The notes: a model not told the origin generated them from the letters alone. Counted from the stretch's first letter, positions 34,395 to 46,036 are shown. The stretch is DNA of 64,000 bases from Siphonodentalium dalli (GCA_032622095.1 CP136063.1:179345956-179409955); one strand, 5' to 3'. Numbers and translations: made by a program.

Positions 34395-34919
34395 TCTCAT
34401 ATATATTTTGAAGACCTCTGTCTGTTTGTCTGTCTGTTTGTTTATCAATTATACAAATCTACGATTCTCGACCGATCGGGACGAAACTTGGTACGTGTGT
34501 GTAGTTTGACCAGGCGGTGGACGTTGTCGTATTGGCGAGCCCGTGCGGCGCCCGCTTCGCGCATGCGCAGACGAGATCTCGGAAACGGGTGGAGCTATCG
34601 ACTTGAAATTTGGTATGTGAATGTATCTTGCCCCGGATACGAATTTTATCGGGTCGCCGAGCCCGTGCGACGCCAGTTTCGCGCATGCGCAGACCTGAGC
34701 CCGTGCGAGCCCGTGCGACGCCAGCTTCGCGCATGCGCAGACCAGATCTCGGAAACGGGTAGAGCTATCGACTTGAAATTTTTTTTTTTTTTATCGGGTC
34801 GCCGAGCCCGTGCGACGCCAGTTTCGCAAATGCGCAGACCAGATCTCGGAAACGGGTGGAGCTATCGACTTGAAATTTGGTTTTTGAATAGCCCGGACAA
34901 CGTCGGGCTCATCGGCTAG
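34395..34919 (+). mobile_element. Helitron-like unit, family I (2)
   Basis: Starts TC directly at the previous CTAG (junction CTAG|TCTC). (TCTG) tract and three to four subrepeats, one truncated and one followed by a T-run at 34779-34791. Hairpin and CTAG end at 34916-34919. Confidence 0.75.
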
Positions 34920-35301
34920 TCTCATATATATTTTGAAGACCTCTGTCTGTCTGTCTGTCTGTATGTTTGTCTGTATGTTTGTCATTAATACAAATCTACG
35001 ATTCTCGACCGATCGGGACGAAACTTGGTACGTGTGGGTAGTTTGACCAGGCGGTGGACGTTGTCGTATTGGCGAGCCCGTGCGGCGCCCGCTTCGCGCA
35101 TGCGCAGAGATCTCGGAAACGGGTGGAGCTATCGACTTGAAATTTGGAATGTGAATGTATCTTGCCCCGGGTACGAATTTTATCGGGTCGCCGAGCCCGT
35201 GCGACGCCAGCTTCGCGCATGCGCAGACGAGATCTCGGAAACGGGTGGAGCTATCGACTTGAAATTTGGAATGTGAATGTATCTTGCCCCGGGTAGGAAT
35301 T
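34920..35301 (+). mobile_element. Helitron-like unit, family I (3), 3' end lost
   Basis: Begins at CTAG|TC like its neighbours but breaks off after CCCCGGGTAGGAATTTTA, without hairpin, and passes straight into a family II start. The unit is a recombinant or has a deleted 3' end. Confidence 0.7.
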
Positions 35302-36043
35302 TTAATATATTTTGGAAGATATGTGTTGTGTGTCTGTCTGTGTGTCTGTCTGTAATCGATGGACTCAAAAACGGCCGAGCCGATTTCGATAAAACTTGGT
35401 ATGTGTGGGTATTTTCGGCTGGGGAGTGACATGGGCCTATTAATTTACCCGTGCGACGTGACCTTGACCTTGAAATCGGGTAATTTCAAGGTCAAACGCC
35501 CGAATATCACGGGATTTCGAAGAAACTTGGTATGTGGGGGTACTTTCATATGGGGAGTCTCATAAGCATATTAATTTGCCCGTGCGACGTGACATTGGCC
35601 TTGAAATCGGGTCATTTCAAGGTCAAACGCCCGAATATCACGGGATTTCGATGAAACTTGGTATGTGGGGGTACTTTCGTATGGGGAGTCTCATAAGCAT
35701 ATTCATTTGCCTGTGCGACGTGACCTTGATCTTGAAATAGGGTCAATTCAAGGTCAAATCGCCAATTTTGATGGTATTTCGACGAAATTTTATACATAGG
35801 GTTACTTTTGTCCACTGGGTGTTTTGGACGGGTCAAATCTTGACCCCGACCTGACCTTGACCTTCAAAATGATCAATTCAAGGTCAAATCTGGTGAAACC
35901 GGATGGATTTAGACGGGTACTTTTGTCGGGTACTTTTGTTCGGGCAGTGTTTTGGACTGGTCAAATCGTGATCCCACTTGACCTTGGCCTTCAAAATAGA
36001 CAATTCAAGGTCAAAGCCCGGACGAAGTCGGGCCACCTTCTAG
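35302..36043 (+). mobile_element. Helitron-like unit, family II (1), 5' end trimmed
   Basis: Joins the family II body at ATATATTTTGGAAGATATG. Contains several subrepeats of about 110-140 bp (GATTTCGATGAAACTTGGTA, CCGTGCGACGTGACCTTGAC, GTCAAACGCCCGAATATCAC), then GCCCGGACGAAGTCGGG and CTAG at 36040-36043. Confidence 0.75.
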
Positions 36044-37147
36044 TCTCATATATATTTTGAAGACCTCTGTCTGTCTGTCTGTATGTCTGTCTGTATGTCA
36101 TTGATACAAATCTACGATTCTCGACCGATCGGGACGAAACTTGGTACGTGTGTGTAGTTTGACCAGGCGGTGGACGTTGTCGTATTGGCGAGCCCGTGCG
36201 GCGCCCGCTTCGCGCATGCGCAGACGAGATTTCGGAAACGGGTGGAGCTATCGATTGAAATTTGCCATGTGAATGTATCTTGCCCCGGATACGAATTTTA
36301 TCGGATCGCCGAGCCCGTGCGACGCCAGCTTCGCGCATGCGCAGACGAGATCTCGCAAACGGGTGGAGCTATCAACTTGAAATTTGGTATGTGAATGTAT
36401 CTTGACCCGGATACGAAATTTATCGGATCGCCGAGCCCGTGCGACGCCAGCTTCGCGCATGCGCAGACGAGATCTGGGAAACGGGTGGAGCTATCGACTT
36501 GAAATTTGGTATGTGAATTTATTCCACACCCATTGACGTGGGTCACATGTATTCAACGGAAGCCCAGCCATTGAATACATAGTAGTGTATACCTCTAGTG
36601 GAATACAAGCCGGCACTATTCTTGTTGACGTTGTCGCCAAGAAAGATGACGTACATTACGTCGATCATCCGCTTCCGGTGATCCCCCCCATAATTACTGG
36701 CTATTTGTCAGATTTAAATCACAATAAAGGTGGCTATAGTAACAATGGAGGTAACATTCATGGATTGAACTTATCTGACTGCACGGTGTAGAATAAATAC
36801 AGAACAGAACTTGCATCATAATCTCGAATCTTTTATCGAACTCGTTGCGGACGGCGCAAAGTTATATTTCGCTCGAGCTGCGCTCTCGCGAAATATATCC
36901 TTGCGCCATCCGCAACTCATTCGATAAAAGATTCTCGATTAAGATGCGCGTTGTGTTCTGTCTATGTATCTTGCCCCGGATACGAATTTTATCGGGTCGC
37001 CGAGCCCGTGTGACGCAAACTTCGCGCATGCGCAGACCAGATCTCAGAAACGGGTAGAGCTATCGACTTGAAATTTGGTTTTTGAATAGCCCGGACAACG
37101 TCGGGCTGGTTTTGAATAGCCCGGACAACGTCGGGCTCATCGGCTAG
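36044..37147 (+). mobile_element. Helitron-like unit, family I (4), carrying an insertion
   Basis: CTAG|TCTCATATATATTTTGAAG start, subrepeats as in other family I units, an unrelated insertion at about 36520-36960, then a last subrepeat and two successive 3' hairpins (GCCCGGACAACGTCGGGC twice), the second followed by CTAG at 37144-37147. Confidence 0.75.
36520..36960. repeat. Insertion in a Helitron-like unit, with a 150-bp palindrome
   Basis: Interrupts GGTATGTGAATGTATCTTGC of family I. The first part (about 36520-36800) has weak inverted ends TTTATTCCACACC / GGTGTAGAATAAA and includes an open frame of 68 codons that I do not recognise. The second part (about 36800-36958) is a hairpin: AATCTTTTATCGAACTCGTTGCGGA pairs with its complement around a GCTCGAGCTGCGCTC-type loop. 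Confidence 0.6.
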
Positions 37148-38263
37148 TCTATACTATATATTTTGAGACTTCCGTGTGTGTGTACTTTATAGAATCGAAA
37201 ACGACTGCACCCATCGAGCTCAAATTTCGTATGTAAGTGTAAAAACCCACGAACACCGTAGTTGTCGCGTTTTGGAGAAGCTATGAGCACCCTTTATCCA
37301 CTCCCAAATCACCGCAAAGGCACGGCGTGGGTTAATCAAGTGATTATTTAATGAGCGTTTGTTTTTGACGCATCGCTATAAAGAGCGTCTGTTTACCATT
37401 CAACGTTATTAGCATCTGCAGAGAGATATACGGGAACATTGAGTGGTTTGTTATGCGGGGAGATTTATTGGATGCCATAGTACTCTTACAACATCATTGT
37501 TATAGTATGTATGACACTTAGGTCAGGGCTTAGGGGGGGGGGGTAGTTATAGGCATAATGCTTCTCAGAAATCCCGGTTACAAACCAACACTCACAATTT
37601 CGTATTTACGCAAACGTATACGGGAACAATTGCTTTCCTATTTTTAGAACGCAACACATGATACCAAAAATTTACGTCGCGTTGGTGATGGCGTTCACGA
37701 CGGGATTAATTGACTGTCCGCTCTTTGCGAGGATGGGGTTCACGACGGGATTAACTTTGCGGGGACTATTGACCATCTCGTAAGGGTGGACAACCTCTGC
37801 CAGGGGCTGCTCAATGGCCACGGGCAGGTTAAAAAAAATCATACCTCTTCTGGGTCTGGGCGTGTATAGACACGAGCGTGTTGTGTTCCTAAGAACGCGG
37901 AGCGTGTTGTGTTCCTAAGAACGCGGATCGGGTAAGTTTTTCCGCCCTAGGTGAGCTCAAACTTCGTATATAAGTGTAAAAACACACGGGGATCGTCGAC
38001 GTCGCATTGTGTGAAACATTCTTATGTCTGTCGTTCTTAGGAACGGGGGAATTTTTCATCGGGTCAGTCTTAACCTTCAAACGGGTACCCACAAATTATA
38101 TATTGTGACCCCGACATGACCTTGACCTTGAAAATGATCAATTCAAGGTCAAATCGGGTAAAATATTGAAAAACCCAATATTAACTCATTGAAAAACACA
38201 AACAAAACATAAAACATTGTCATGTTTCTGACCAAGCACGCCAGTGGCGGGCTAACCTGCTAG
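37148..38263 (+). mobile_element. Helitron-like unit, family III
   Basis: Starts TCTATACTATATATTTTGAG at CTAG|TC and ends GCACGCCAGTGGCGGGCTAA...CTGCTAG (38260-38263). The short CGCC/GGCG hairpin is unlike families I and II, and it has no subrepeat array. It carries AAATTTCGTATGTAAGTGTA-like and CCTTGACCTTG text related to the others. 1116 bp, the longest unit, with no recognisable protein. A G-run is at 37532-37540. Confidence 0.65.
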
Positions 38264-39120
38264 TCTATTATATATTTTGGAATATCTGTTTGTGTGTGTG
38301 TCTGTGTGTCTGTGTGTTCGCGATGAACTCGAAAACGGCCTACCCGATTTCGATGAAACTTGGTATGTGGGGGTATTTTCGGCCGGGGGTGGCATGGGCC
38401 TATTCATTTGTCCGTGCGACGTGACCTTGAAATCGGGTAATTTCAAGGTCAAACGCCCGAATATCACGGGATTTCGATGAAACTTGGTATGTGGTGGTAT
38501 TTTCGGCCGGGGGTGGCATGGGCCTATTAATGTGTCCGTGCGACGTGACCTTGACCTTGAAATCGGGTCATTTCAAGATCAAACGCCCGAATATCACGGG
38601 ATTTCGATGAAACTTGGTATGTGGGGGTACTTTCGTATGGGGAGTCTCATAAGCATATTCATTTGCCCGTGCGACGTGACCTTGACCTTGAAATCGGGTC
38701 AATTCAAGGTCAAATCGCCAATTTTGATGGGATTTCGACGAAATTTGATACGTGGGGTTACTTTTGTCCACTGAGTGTTTTGGACGGGTAGAGTCGTGAC
38801 CCCGACCTGACCTTGACCTTCAAAATGATCAATTAAAGGTCAAATCGGGTAAAACCGGATGGATTTCGACGGGCACGTTTGTCGGGTACTTTTGTCCGGG
38901 CAGTGTTTTGGACACCACTTGACCTTGACCTTCAAAAACTTCAAAATGATCAATTCAAGGTCAAATCGGGTAAAACCGGATGGATTTCGACAGGTAATTT
39001 TGTCGGGTACTTTTGTCCGGGCAGTGTATTGGACGGGTCAAATCGTTACCCCACCTGACCGTGACCTTCAAAATGGTCAATTCAAGGTCCAAGCCCGGAC
39101 GAAGTCGGGTCACCTTCTAG
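38264..39120 (+). mobile_element. Helitron-like unit, family II (2)
   Basis: CTAG|TCTATTATATATTTTGGAAT start, (TGTG/TCTG) tract, GATTTCGATGAAACTTGGTA subrepeats, GCCCGGACGAAGTCGGGTC hairpin and CTAG at 39117-39120. Confidence 0.8.
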
Positions 39121-39812
39121 TCTATTATATATTTTGGAAGGTCTGTGTGTCTGTGTGTTCGCGATGAACTCGAAAACGGCCCACCCGATTTCGATGAAAC
39201 TTGGTATGTGGGGGTATTTTCGACCGGGGGTGACATAGGCCTATTGATTTGCCCGTGCGACGTGACCATGACCTTGAAATCGGGTAATTTCAAGGTCAAA
39301 CGCCCGAATATCACGGGATTTCGATGAAACTTGGTATGTGGGGATACTTTCGTATGGGGAGTCTCATAAGCCCGTGCGACGTGACCTTGATATCGGGTCA
39401 TTTCAAGGTCAAACGCCCGAATATCACTGGATTTCGATGAAACTTGGTATGTGGGGGTACTTTCGTATGGGGAGTCTCATAAGCATATTCACTTGCCCGT
39501 GCGACGTGACCTTGACCTTGAAATCGGGTCAATTCAAGGTAAAATCGCCAATTTTGATGGGATTTCGACGAAATTTGATACGTGGGGTTACTTTTGTCGA
39601 CTGAGTGTTTTGAACGGGTCAAATCATGACCCCGACCTGACATTGACCTTCAAAATGATCAATTCAAGGTCAAATAGGGTAAAACCGGATGGATTTCGAC
39701 GGGTACTTTTGTCGGGTGTTTTGGACGGGTCAAATCGTGACCCCACTTGACCTTGACCTTCAAAATGTAAAATTCAAGGTCAAAGCCCGGACCAAGTCGG
39801 GTCAACTTCTAG
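39121..39812 (+). mobile_element. Helitron-like unit, family II (3)
   Basis: Starts TCTATTATATATTTTGGAAG directly after the previous CTAG. Same order of subrepeats. Hairpin variant GCCCGGACCAAGTCGGGTC, CTAG at 39809-39812. Confidence 0.8.
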
Positions 39813-40537
39813 GCTATTATATATTTTGGAAGATATGTGTGTCTGTGTGTGTGTTCGCGATGAACTCGAAAACGGCTGACCCGATTTCGATGAAGCTTGG
39901 TATGTGGCGGTATTTTCGGCCGGTGGGTGACATAGGCCTATTAATTTGCCCGTACGACGTGACCTTGACCTTGAAATCGGGTAATTTCAAGGTCAAACGC
40001 CCGACTATCACGGGATATCGATGAAACTTGGTATGTGGGGGTACCTGAGTCCGGGAAGTGGCATAAACCTATTAATTTGCCCGTGCGACGTGACCTTGAT
40101 ATCCGGTCATTTCAAGGTCAAACGCCCGAATATCACGGATTTCGATGAAACTTGGTATGTGGGGGTACTTTCGTATGGGGAGTCTCATAAGCATATTCAT
40201 TTGCCCGTGCGACGTGACCTTGACCTTGAAATCGGGTCAATTCAAGGTCAAATCACCAATTTTGATGGGATTTCGACGAAATTTGATACGTGGGGTTACT
40301 TTTGTCCACTGAGTGTTTTGGACGGGTCGAGTCGTGACCCCGACCTGACCTTGACCTTCAAAAGGATCAATTTAAGGTCAAATCGGGTAAAACCGGATGG
40401 ATTTCGACGGGCACGTTTGTCGGGTACTTTTGTCCGGGCAGTGTTTTGGACGGGTCAAATCGTGACCCCACCTGACCTTGGCCTTCAAACTGGACAATTC
40501 AATGTCAAAGCCCGGACGAAGTCGGGTCACCTTCTAG
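39813..40537 (+). mobile_element. Helitron-like unit, family II (4)
   Basis: Starts GCTATTATATATTTTGGAAG (first base changed from T). The subrepeats carry long stop-free frames by chance. Ends with GCCCGGACGAAGTCGGGTC and CTAG at 40534-40537, followed by a TA run. Confidence 0.8.
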
Positions 40538-40548
40538 TATATATATAT

Positions 40549-41325
40549 TCTATTATATATTTTGGAAGATCTGTCTGTCTGTCTGTGTGTCTGTCTGTCT
40601 GTCTGTGTGTTCGCGATGGACTCGAAAACGACAGAACCGATTTCGATGAAACTTGGTATGTGGGGTTACTTTCGGCCGTGGAGTGGCATGGGCATGTTAA
40701 TTTGCCTGTGCGACGTGACCTTGACCTTGAAATCGGGTCATTTCAATGTCAAACGCCCGAATATCACGGGATTTCGATGAAACTTGGTATGTGGGGGTGT
40801 TTTCGGCCGGGGAGTGGCATAGGTCTATTAATTTGCCCGTGCGACGTGACCTTGACATTGAAATCGGGTCATTTCAAGGTCAAACGCCCGAATATCACGG
40901 GATTTCGATGAAAATTAGTGTCTAGGGATACTTTCGTATGGGGAGTCTCATAAGTCTATTCATTTGCCCGTGCGACGTGACCTTGACCTTGAAATCGGGT
41001 CAATTCAAGGTCAAATCGCGAATTTTGATGGGATTTCCACGAACTTTTATACATAGGGTTACTTTTGTCCACTGAGTGTTTTGGACGGGTCAAATCGTGA
41101 CCCCGACCTGACCTTGACCATCAAAATGATCAATTCAAGGTCAGATCGGGTAAAACCGGATGTTTTCGACGGTTACTTTTGTCTGTTCTTTTGTCCGGGT
41201 AGTGTTTTGTCCGGGTCAAATCGTGACCCCCCTGACCTTCAAAATGGACAATTCAAGGTCAACTCGCGCAATTCGCCGAAAATCAGAGGAGAAACAGGCC
41301 GGACGAAGTCGGGTCCATCTGCTAG
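40549..41325 (+). mobile_element. Helitron-like unit, family II (5)
   Basis: Separated from the previous unit by an 11-bp TA spacer. Starts TCTATTATATATTTTGGAAG. The 3' hairpin is shortened (GGCCGGACGAAGTCGGGTCC), CTAG at 41322-41325, then a (TA)n tract of about 30 bp. Confidence 0.75.
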
Positions 41326-41356
<31 letters not shown>

Positions 41357-41357
<1 letters not shown>

Positions 41358-41757
41358 CTCATATATATTTTGAAGACCTCTGTCTGTTTGTTTGTCTGTC
41401 TGTCTGTATGTTTGTCATTAATACAAATCTACGATTCTCGACCGATCGGGACGAAACTTGGTACGTGTGTGTAGTTTGACCAGGCGGTGGAGGTTGTCGT
41501 ATTGGCGAGCCCGTGCGACGCCCGTGCAGCGCATGCGCAGACGAGATCTCGGAAACGGGTGGAGCTATCGACTTGAAATTTGGAATGTGAATGTATCTTG
41601 CCCCGGATACGAATTTTATCGGGTCGCCGAGCCCGTGCGACGCCAGCTTCGCGCATGCGCAGACCAGATCTCGGAAACGGGTGATGCTAACGACTTGAAA
41701 TTTGGTTTTTGAATAGCCCGGATGAATAGCCCGGACAACGTCGGGCTCATCGGCTAG
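41357..41757 (+). mobile_element. Helitron-like unit, family I (5)
   Basis: TCTCATATATATTTTGAAGA start, (TCTG) tract, two subrepeats, partly doubled hairpin (AATAGCCCGGATGAATAGCC) and CTAG at 41754-41757. Confidence 0.8.
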
Positions 41758-42280
41758 TCTCATATATATTTTGAAGACCTCTGTCTGTTTGTTTGTCTGT
41801 CTGTCTGTATGTTTGTCATTAATACAAATCTACGATTCTCGACCGATCGGGACGAAACTTGGTACGTGTGTGTAGTTTGACCAGGCGGTGGACGTTGTCG
41901 TATTGGCGAGCCCGTGCGACGCCCGTGCAGCGCATGCGCAGACGAGATCTCGGAAACGGATGGAGCTATCGACTTTAAATTTGGTATGTGAATGTATCTT
42001 GCCCCGGATACGAATTTTATCGGGTCGCCGATCTCGTGCGACGCCAGCTTCGCGCATGCGCAGACGAGATCTCGGAAACGGGTGGAGCTATCGACTTGAA
42101 ATTTGGTATGTGAATGTATCTTGCCCCGGATACGAATTGTATCGGGTCGCCGAGCCCGTGTGACGCCAGCTTCGCGCATGCGCAGACCAGATCTCGGAAA
42201 CGGGTGGAGCTAACGACTTGAAATTTGGTTTTTGAATAGCCCGGATGAATAGCCCGGACAACGTCGGGCTCATCGGCTAG
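41758..42280 (+). mobile_element. Helitron-like unit, family I (6)
   Basis: CTAG|TCTC junction. Nearly the same as unit (5), including the doubled AATAGCCCGGATGAATAGCC end, but with one more subrepeat. The shared oddity argues that (5) and (6) arose from one another. CTAG 42277-42280. Confidence 0.8.
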
Positions 42281-42587
42281 TCTCATATATATTTTGAAGA
42301 CCTCTGTTTGTCTGTATGTATGTCATTTATACAAATCTCGACCGATTCTCGACCGATCGGGACGAAACTTGGTACGTGTGTGTAGTTTGACCAGGCGGTC
42401 GACGCTGTCGTATTGGCGAGCCCGTGCGGCGCCCGCTTCGCGCATGCGCAGACGAGATCTCGGAAACGGGTGGAGCTATCGACTTGAAATTTACTATGTG
42501 AATGTATCTTGCCCCGGATACGAATTTTATCGGGTCGCCGAGCCCGTGCTTTTGAATAGCCCGGACAACGTCGGGCTCATCGGCTAG
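42281..42587 (+). mobile_element. Helitron-like unit, family I (7), last in array
   Basis: Shortest unit (307 bp) with about one subrepeat; the last one is cut short and joined to the hairpin. Ends CTAG at 42584-42587 followed by T, then unique AT-rich sequence. Confidence 0.8.
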
Positions 42588-42884
42588 TTATATATATAAT
42601 CTTTTCACAAAAATTCAAATAAAAATTGAAAAAATATGAAATAGTTGACAAAAAGGTGATCATGTCAGGTTTTATGAATGTACTAAATCTGGAAAAGTGT
42701 TCTCATGTGGTTTTTCCATACTGCTGTCAAAATTTAATCACAAACGTTCGGTCAAGGTTGTTTATAATTCCCCTTTGTCAATATCCACACTGTTTCATGT
42801 TATGGCCTAAAAGCCTTCTTTACAAGCGGAATTCTAAGCATAAATTTATGGAGCCCCGGAGGTGACATCCCAATGTTTTATTTT

Positions 42885-43152
42885 TACGTCGTGGCCACGA
42901 GAATAAAGTCGTGGCCACGAGAATATGAAGTCATGGCCACGAGAATATGAAGTTGTGACCACGATACCATGAAGTGGTGGCCGCGATAATGAAATCGTGG
43001 CCACGAGAATATGAACTCGTGGCCACGAGAATAAAGTCGTGGCCATGAGAATAAAGTCGTGGACACTTTATTCTCGTGGCCACGACTTCATATTCTCGTG
43101 GCCACGACTTCATATTCTCGTGGCCACGACTTCATTCTCGTGGTCACGACAT
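42885..43152. repeat. TGGCCA minisatellite, folded back (array a)
   Basis: About eight 19-23 bp units (GTCGTGGCCACGAGAATATGA) run in one direction to about 43055, then about four run inverted to 43150, so the array can fold on itself. Left flank GGAGCCCCGGAGGTGACATC (42850) is the complement of the right flank of the array at 48.0 kb. Confidence 0.8.
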
Positions 43153-43159
43153 GGGGGGA

Positions 43160-44640
43160 GCCGAATTGTTTTACAACTGTTTTAAACATATTTGTTTATA
43201 TGTTGTGGCTTGCTGCAATATGAGAAGCACTAATACATTCAATATTGTTATAATTACCCCCATAAGTTGATATAAAAGAGAAAAATATTGAATATTGTGG
43301 GGGTGCATGGGTCCCAAAATTTTCATTGATTTTTTTTGCGCGCAATTTTTTTTATTGTGTCTGTTTCAGCTTGCTTGGCAGTTTTTATATTGAAAATTGT
43401 CTAGTTCACGGTGTAGATCAATCAAAAAAATACTTCAGATAGCTCTAGGGTAGGGTGATCTTAGTGCAGTCTGACAATATCAGCTAACAACTCATGACAG
43501 AATATTACAATAATTCGTATACTTCATGACAGTCTCTTTACTCATACAGTTAGTTGATGACTAATTATTTGAATTGTCAAATTATTTGTTTCAGTGTTGT
43601 TGACAACCATCAATAAGTAAATAAGTAGACATGCAATAAAGTTTTAATAACATTTATTGAAAGAAACAAAAATATAACCTTCCTTAGATAGTCTTCTGAA
43701 AAGTATAAAAATATTATTTAAATAGATGTGAAGAGGGGCCAGGACACATTACAGTTTTATTCACATTGTAATTATTATATCCCATAATTACCTGCATATA
43801 CTAGTATGTAAATGACACTTAATGTCTAATTCAGGCTAATTTGAAAATTATCAAAGAAGAAAAATTAATTTACTTAAAATTATTGTATATTTATAAGATG
43901 ATGTGCATGCAAGGTGGTCTAGTTTGAAGGCACACATAAAGGTCATGTACAGAATGTGTGTGAATTTCTTATGCACATGAACTCCATCCAGTACATAACC
44001 GAAGTTCAGCTCTGGTTGTCCAAATTAATCTCAGTAATATACATCCGTGTATATGGATTTGGCACTAAATTGACCATCAACGTTCAAACTCAAAGGGTTA
44101 AGCATTATTTTAGGCCTAGTTCTAAGTCGTAATGCGAGGTCGGGTCGGTGGTCATGCAGGCATACATAAAAGCTAATTCGTACCCGTGCTAATGGATTGA
44201 ATTTTGAAATCCAATTTGGCCACTGGCGGCCATGTTTTTTTTCCGAATGACCCCATAATTAATCATTCTGGTCTAAATGTTGATGTCAACAGCTATGACA
44301 AATTTCATAATGATCCGACCAAAGGTACGACCTGTATCCTGCATTGTTGACGCCTTACGCACACACGCGCACACACACACACGGACGACGGACGACAAAG
44401 CCATGGCAATAGCTCAAACTTTACAAGTAAAGTTGAGCTAATAAAAGTAATATAATTCGGATTATTTCATTTTGCACTATGCAAGGGAGTCTATGTAACT
44501 GATAGCATCATCTGGAAGAACCTCAATCGGGTTTAATTCGATACTTAATTCGATGTTTAAACGCCGTGGCATCATTTGGAATCTAACGTGCCACATTGTA
44601 AAAATTTGCCGTCGGACATATTTCGTAATTTCGAGGGTTT
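43160..44640. other. Intergenic stretch, mostly unrecognised
   Basis: AT-rich. Contains (AC)n at 44365-44382 followed by GGACGACGGACGACAAAGCC...CAATAGCTCAA, text that looks like the end of a dispersed short repeat (similar AGCTCAA/GAGCTAA words at 15200 and 15345). No gene. Confidence 0.4.
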
Positions 44641-44840
44641 GGTACCTGGGCAGGTTCTGCACATAGTACCTATATGTTTGGTACCCTGGAGTACCAAATA
44701 TCTAGGTACTATGCAGAGCACCTAGATATTTGGTACTCCATATTTTAATTCACGCAGTACTATTTTTCGCTCAGTTTTGAATTCGTGCACTTTGAATTCG
44801 CGCACCTTGATGCGCGAATTCAAAACTGACAAAAATATTT
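44640..44840. repeat. Hairpin cluster with GGTACTC and GCGCGAATTC motifs
   Basis: GAGTACCAAATATCTAGGT (44690) pairs with ACCTAGATATTTGGTACTC (to 44738). Next to it TCAGTTTTGAATTC...GCGCAC pairs with GATGCGCGAATTCAAAACTGA (44773-44830). Confidence 0.7.
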
Positions 44841-45434
44841 TCGTAAAATGTTTGGATTTGATGACAGTTTCAGATCTTAATCGTTAGTGAAGATACGTAT
44901 GCATATTAAACAGCATCATTGGTGGCTTTACACCGTGCATAATTTAACATAACTGCATCATCAAGGTCTTGTAAAGACGGGTGTTTATACCCTCCAAATA
45001 ATTGTTCTGATACTGAAATAGTTATAAACATAATTGAAATGAAATCGAAAGACATAAAAACAACAACCGCGTATGGCAAACTTACATCAGAAAAAGTATA
45101 AACTTAGTGACATAACCAACTCAGACTGTTTGGTCACGGTGTAATGCCAGCGTTGTAAACGGGGGGGGGGGCGCTTTCGTGCATCTTCAGTCTGCAATAT
45201 GTATTTCTTACAAGTATTTCAACATCAATGATGTTGCCATGATTTGTTGCTGTATAGGTATGTCATTATACATATCAGTAATGGTTTTGATGTTGGTTGA
45301 CCGCATGTAAATTCTAGTCATAGTAGGCTAGTAGCCTAATATTTGGTCCAGCCTTCCGTAATGTGTATACATGTATTTCATAACTCATCAACATAATAAT
45401 AGCCTTATTGTTTCCCGGTGGTTTGGTATAAATT

Positions 45435-45625
45435 CAGGTGTCGTACTATTTTTCGCTCAGTTTTAAATTCGCGCACCGACGGGTGCGCGAAAAATAGTAC
45501 TGCGCGAATGTAAATACGAGTTAGGTACACTAGAGTACCTGGATATTTGGTACTCTTAGAGTACCAACAATATTTGGTACTTCAGAGTGCCAACAATATT
45601 TAGTACTTCAGAGTACCAACAATTC
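45435..45625. repeat. Relative of the 44.6-kb hairpin cluster
   Basis: GTACTATTTTTCGCTCAGTT followed by GCGCACCGACGGGTGCGC and GCGCGAAAAATAGTAC, then repeated GAGTACCAACAATATTTGGT words. Same components as 44640-44840 in another arrangement. Confidence 0.65.
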
Positions 45626-45893
45626 GGAACACCCTACAGGACAAGTTCAATACACACGCAGGTACTCGTTTTCGTAGTACTGTCATCGATGCGGAATGTT
45701 ATTAAACTATCGGTAGATATAAAGTTCCAGGCGACAAACACCCAGTCACCAGATAACGAACCCAGTCACCAGATAACGATTTTTTTTAAGTTATAACAAC
45801 ACAGCATGTAGGCAAACATATATATATGCGTCACCTGTGATAACTCAATGTATTATAGAACCCATGTTCGGTGTGATTTTATGCCGACGAATA

Positions 45894-46036
45894 CAGTAAT
45901 GCCCTGAGTAATCGACTTCTAACTACAGTGAGAGCTTTCCGATGAATGGCAACAAGCCATATTTCCGACTAAATCCTGAAAAATTACCCATAATTCTGCT
46001 GTATAGTTAAGAAGTCGATTACTTAGGGCATTACTG
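45894..46036. mobile_element. TA-flanked MITE (copy, intergenic)
   Basis: Same terminal sequences (CAGTAATGCCCTGAG / CTTAGGGCATTACTG) with TA on both sides (45892-45893, 46037-46038). The left arm is mostly deleted, giving 143 bp. Confidence 0.8.

Noticed and set aside
35302-35320. Assigning the family II unit a complete TC start here
   Set aside because: The TCTATT start is absent. The body joins at ATATATTTTGG, so the unit is trimmed or recombined.
34791-35432. Open frame of 213 codons, minus strand
   Set aside because: It reads the (TCTG)n tract and family I subrepeats backwards (RQTHRQTH, PPVSEISSAHARS) across two units. A repeat artefact.
36585-36791. Open frame of 68 codons inside the insert in a Helitron-like unit
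   Set aside because: Composition is less repetitive than its surroundings, but I see no homology, start context or continuation. Kept only as part of the insert.
40021-40911. Open frame of 296 codons
   Set aside because: It lies wholly in the subrepeats of Helitron-like family II units and its translation is the same block repeated (DETWYVGVL..., LPVRRDLDLEIGS). Stop-free reading comes from the repeat; no start context, domain or splice signals.
42884-43113. Open frames with regular RGHDFI..SWP repeats
   Set aside because: They are translations of the TGGCCA minisatellite in several frames.
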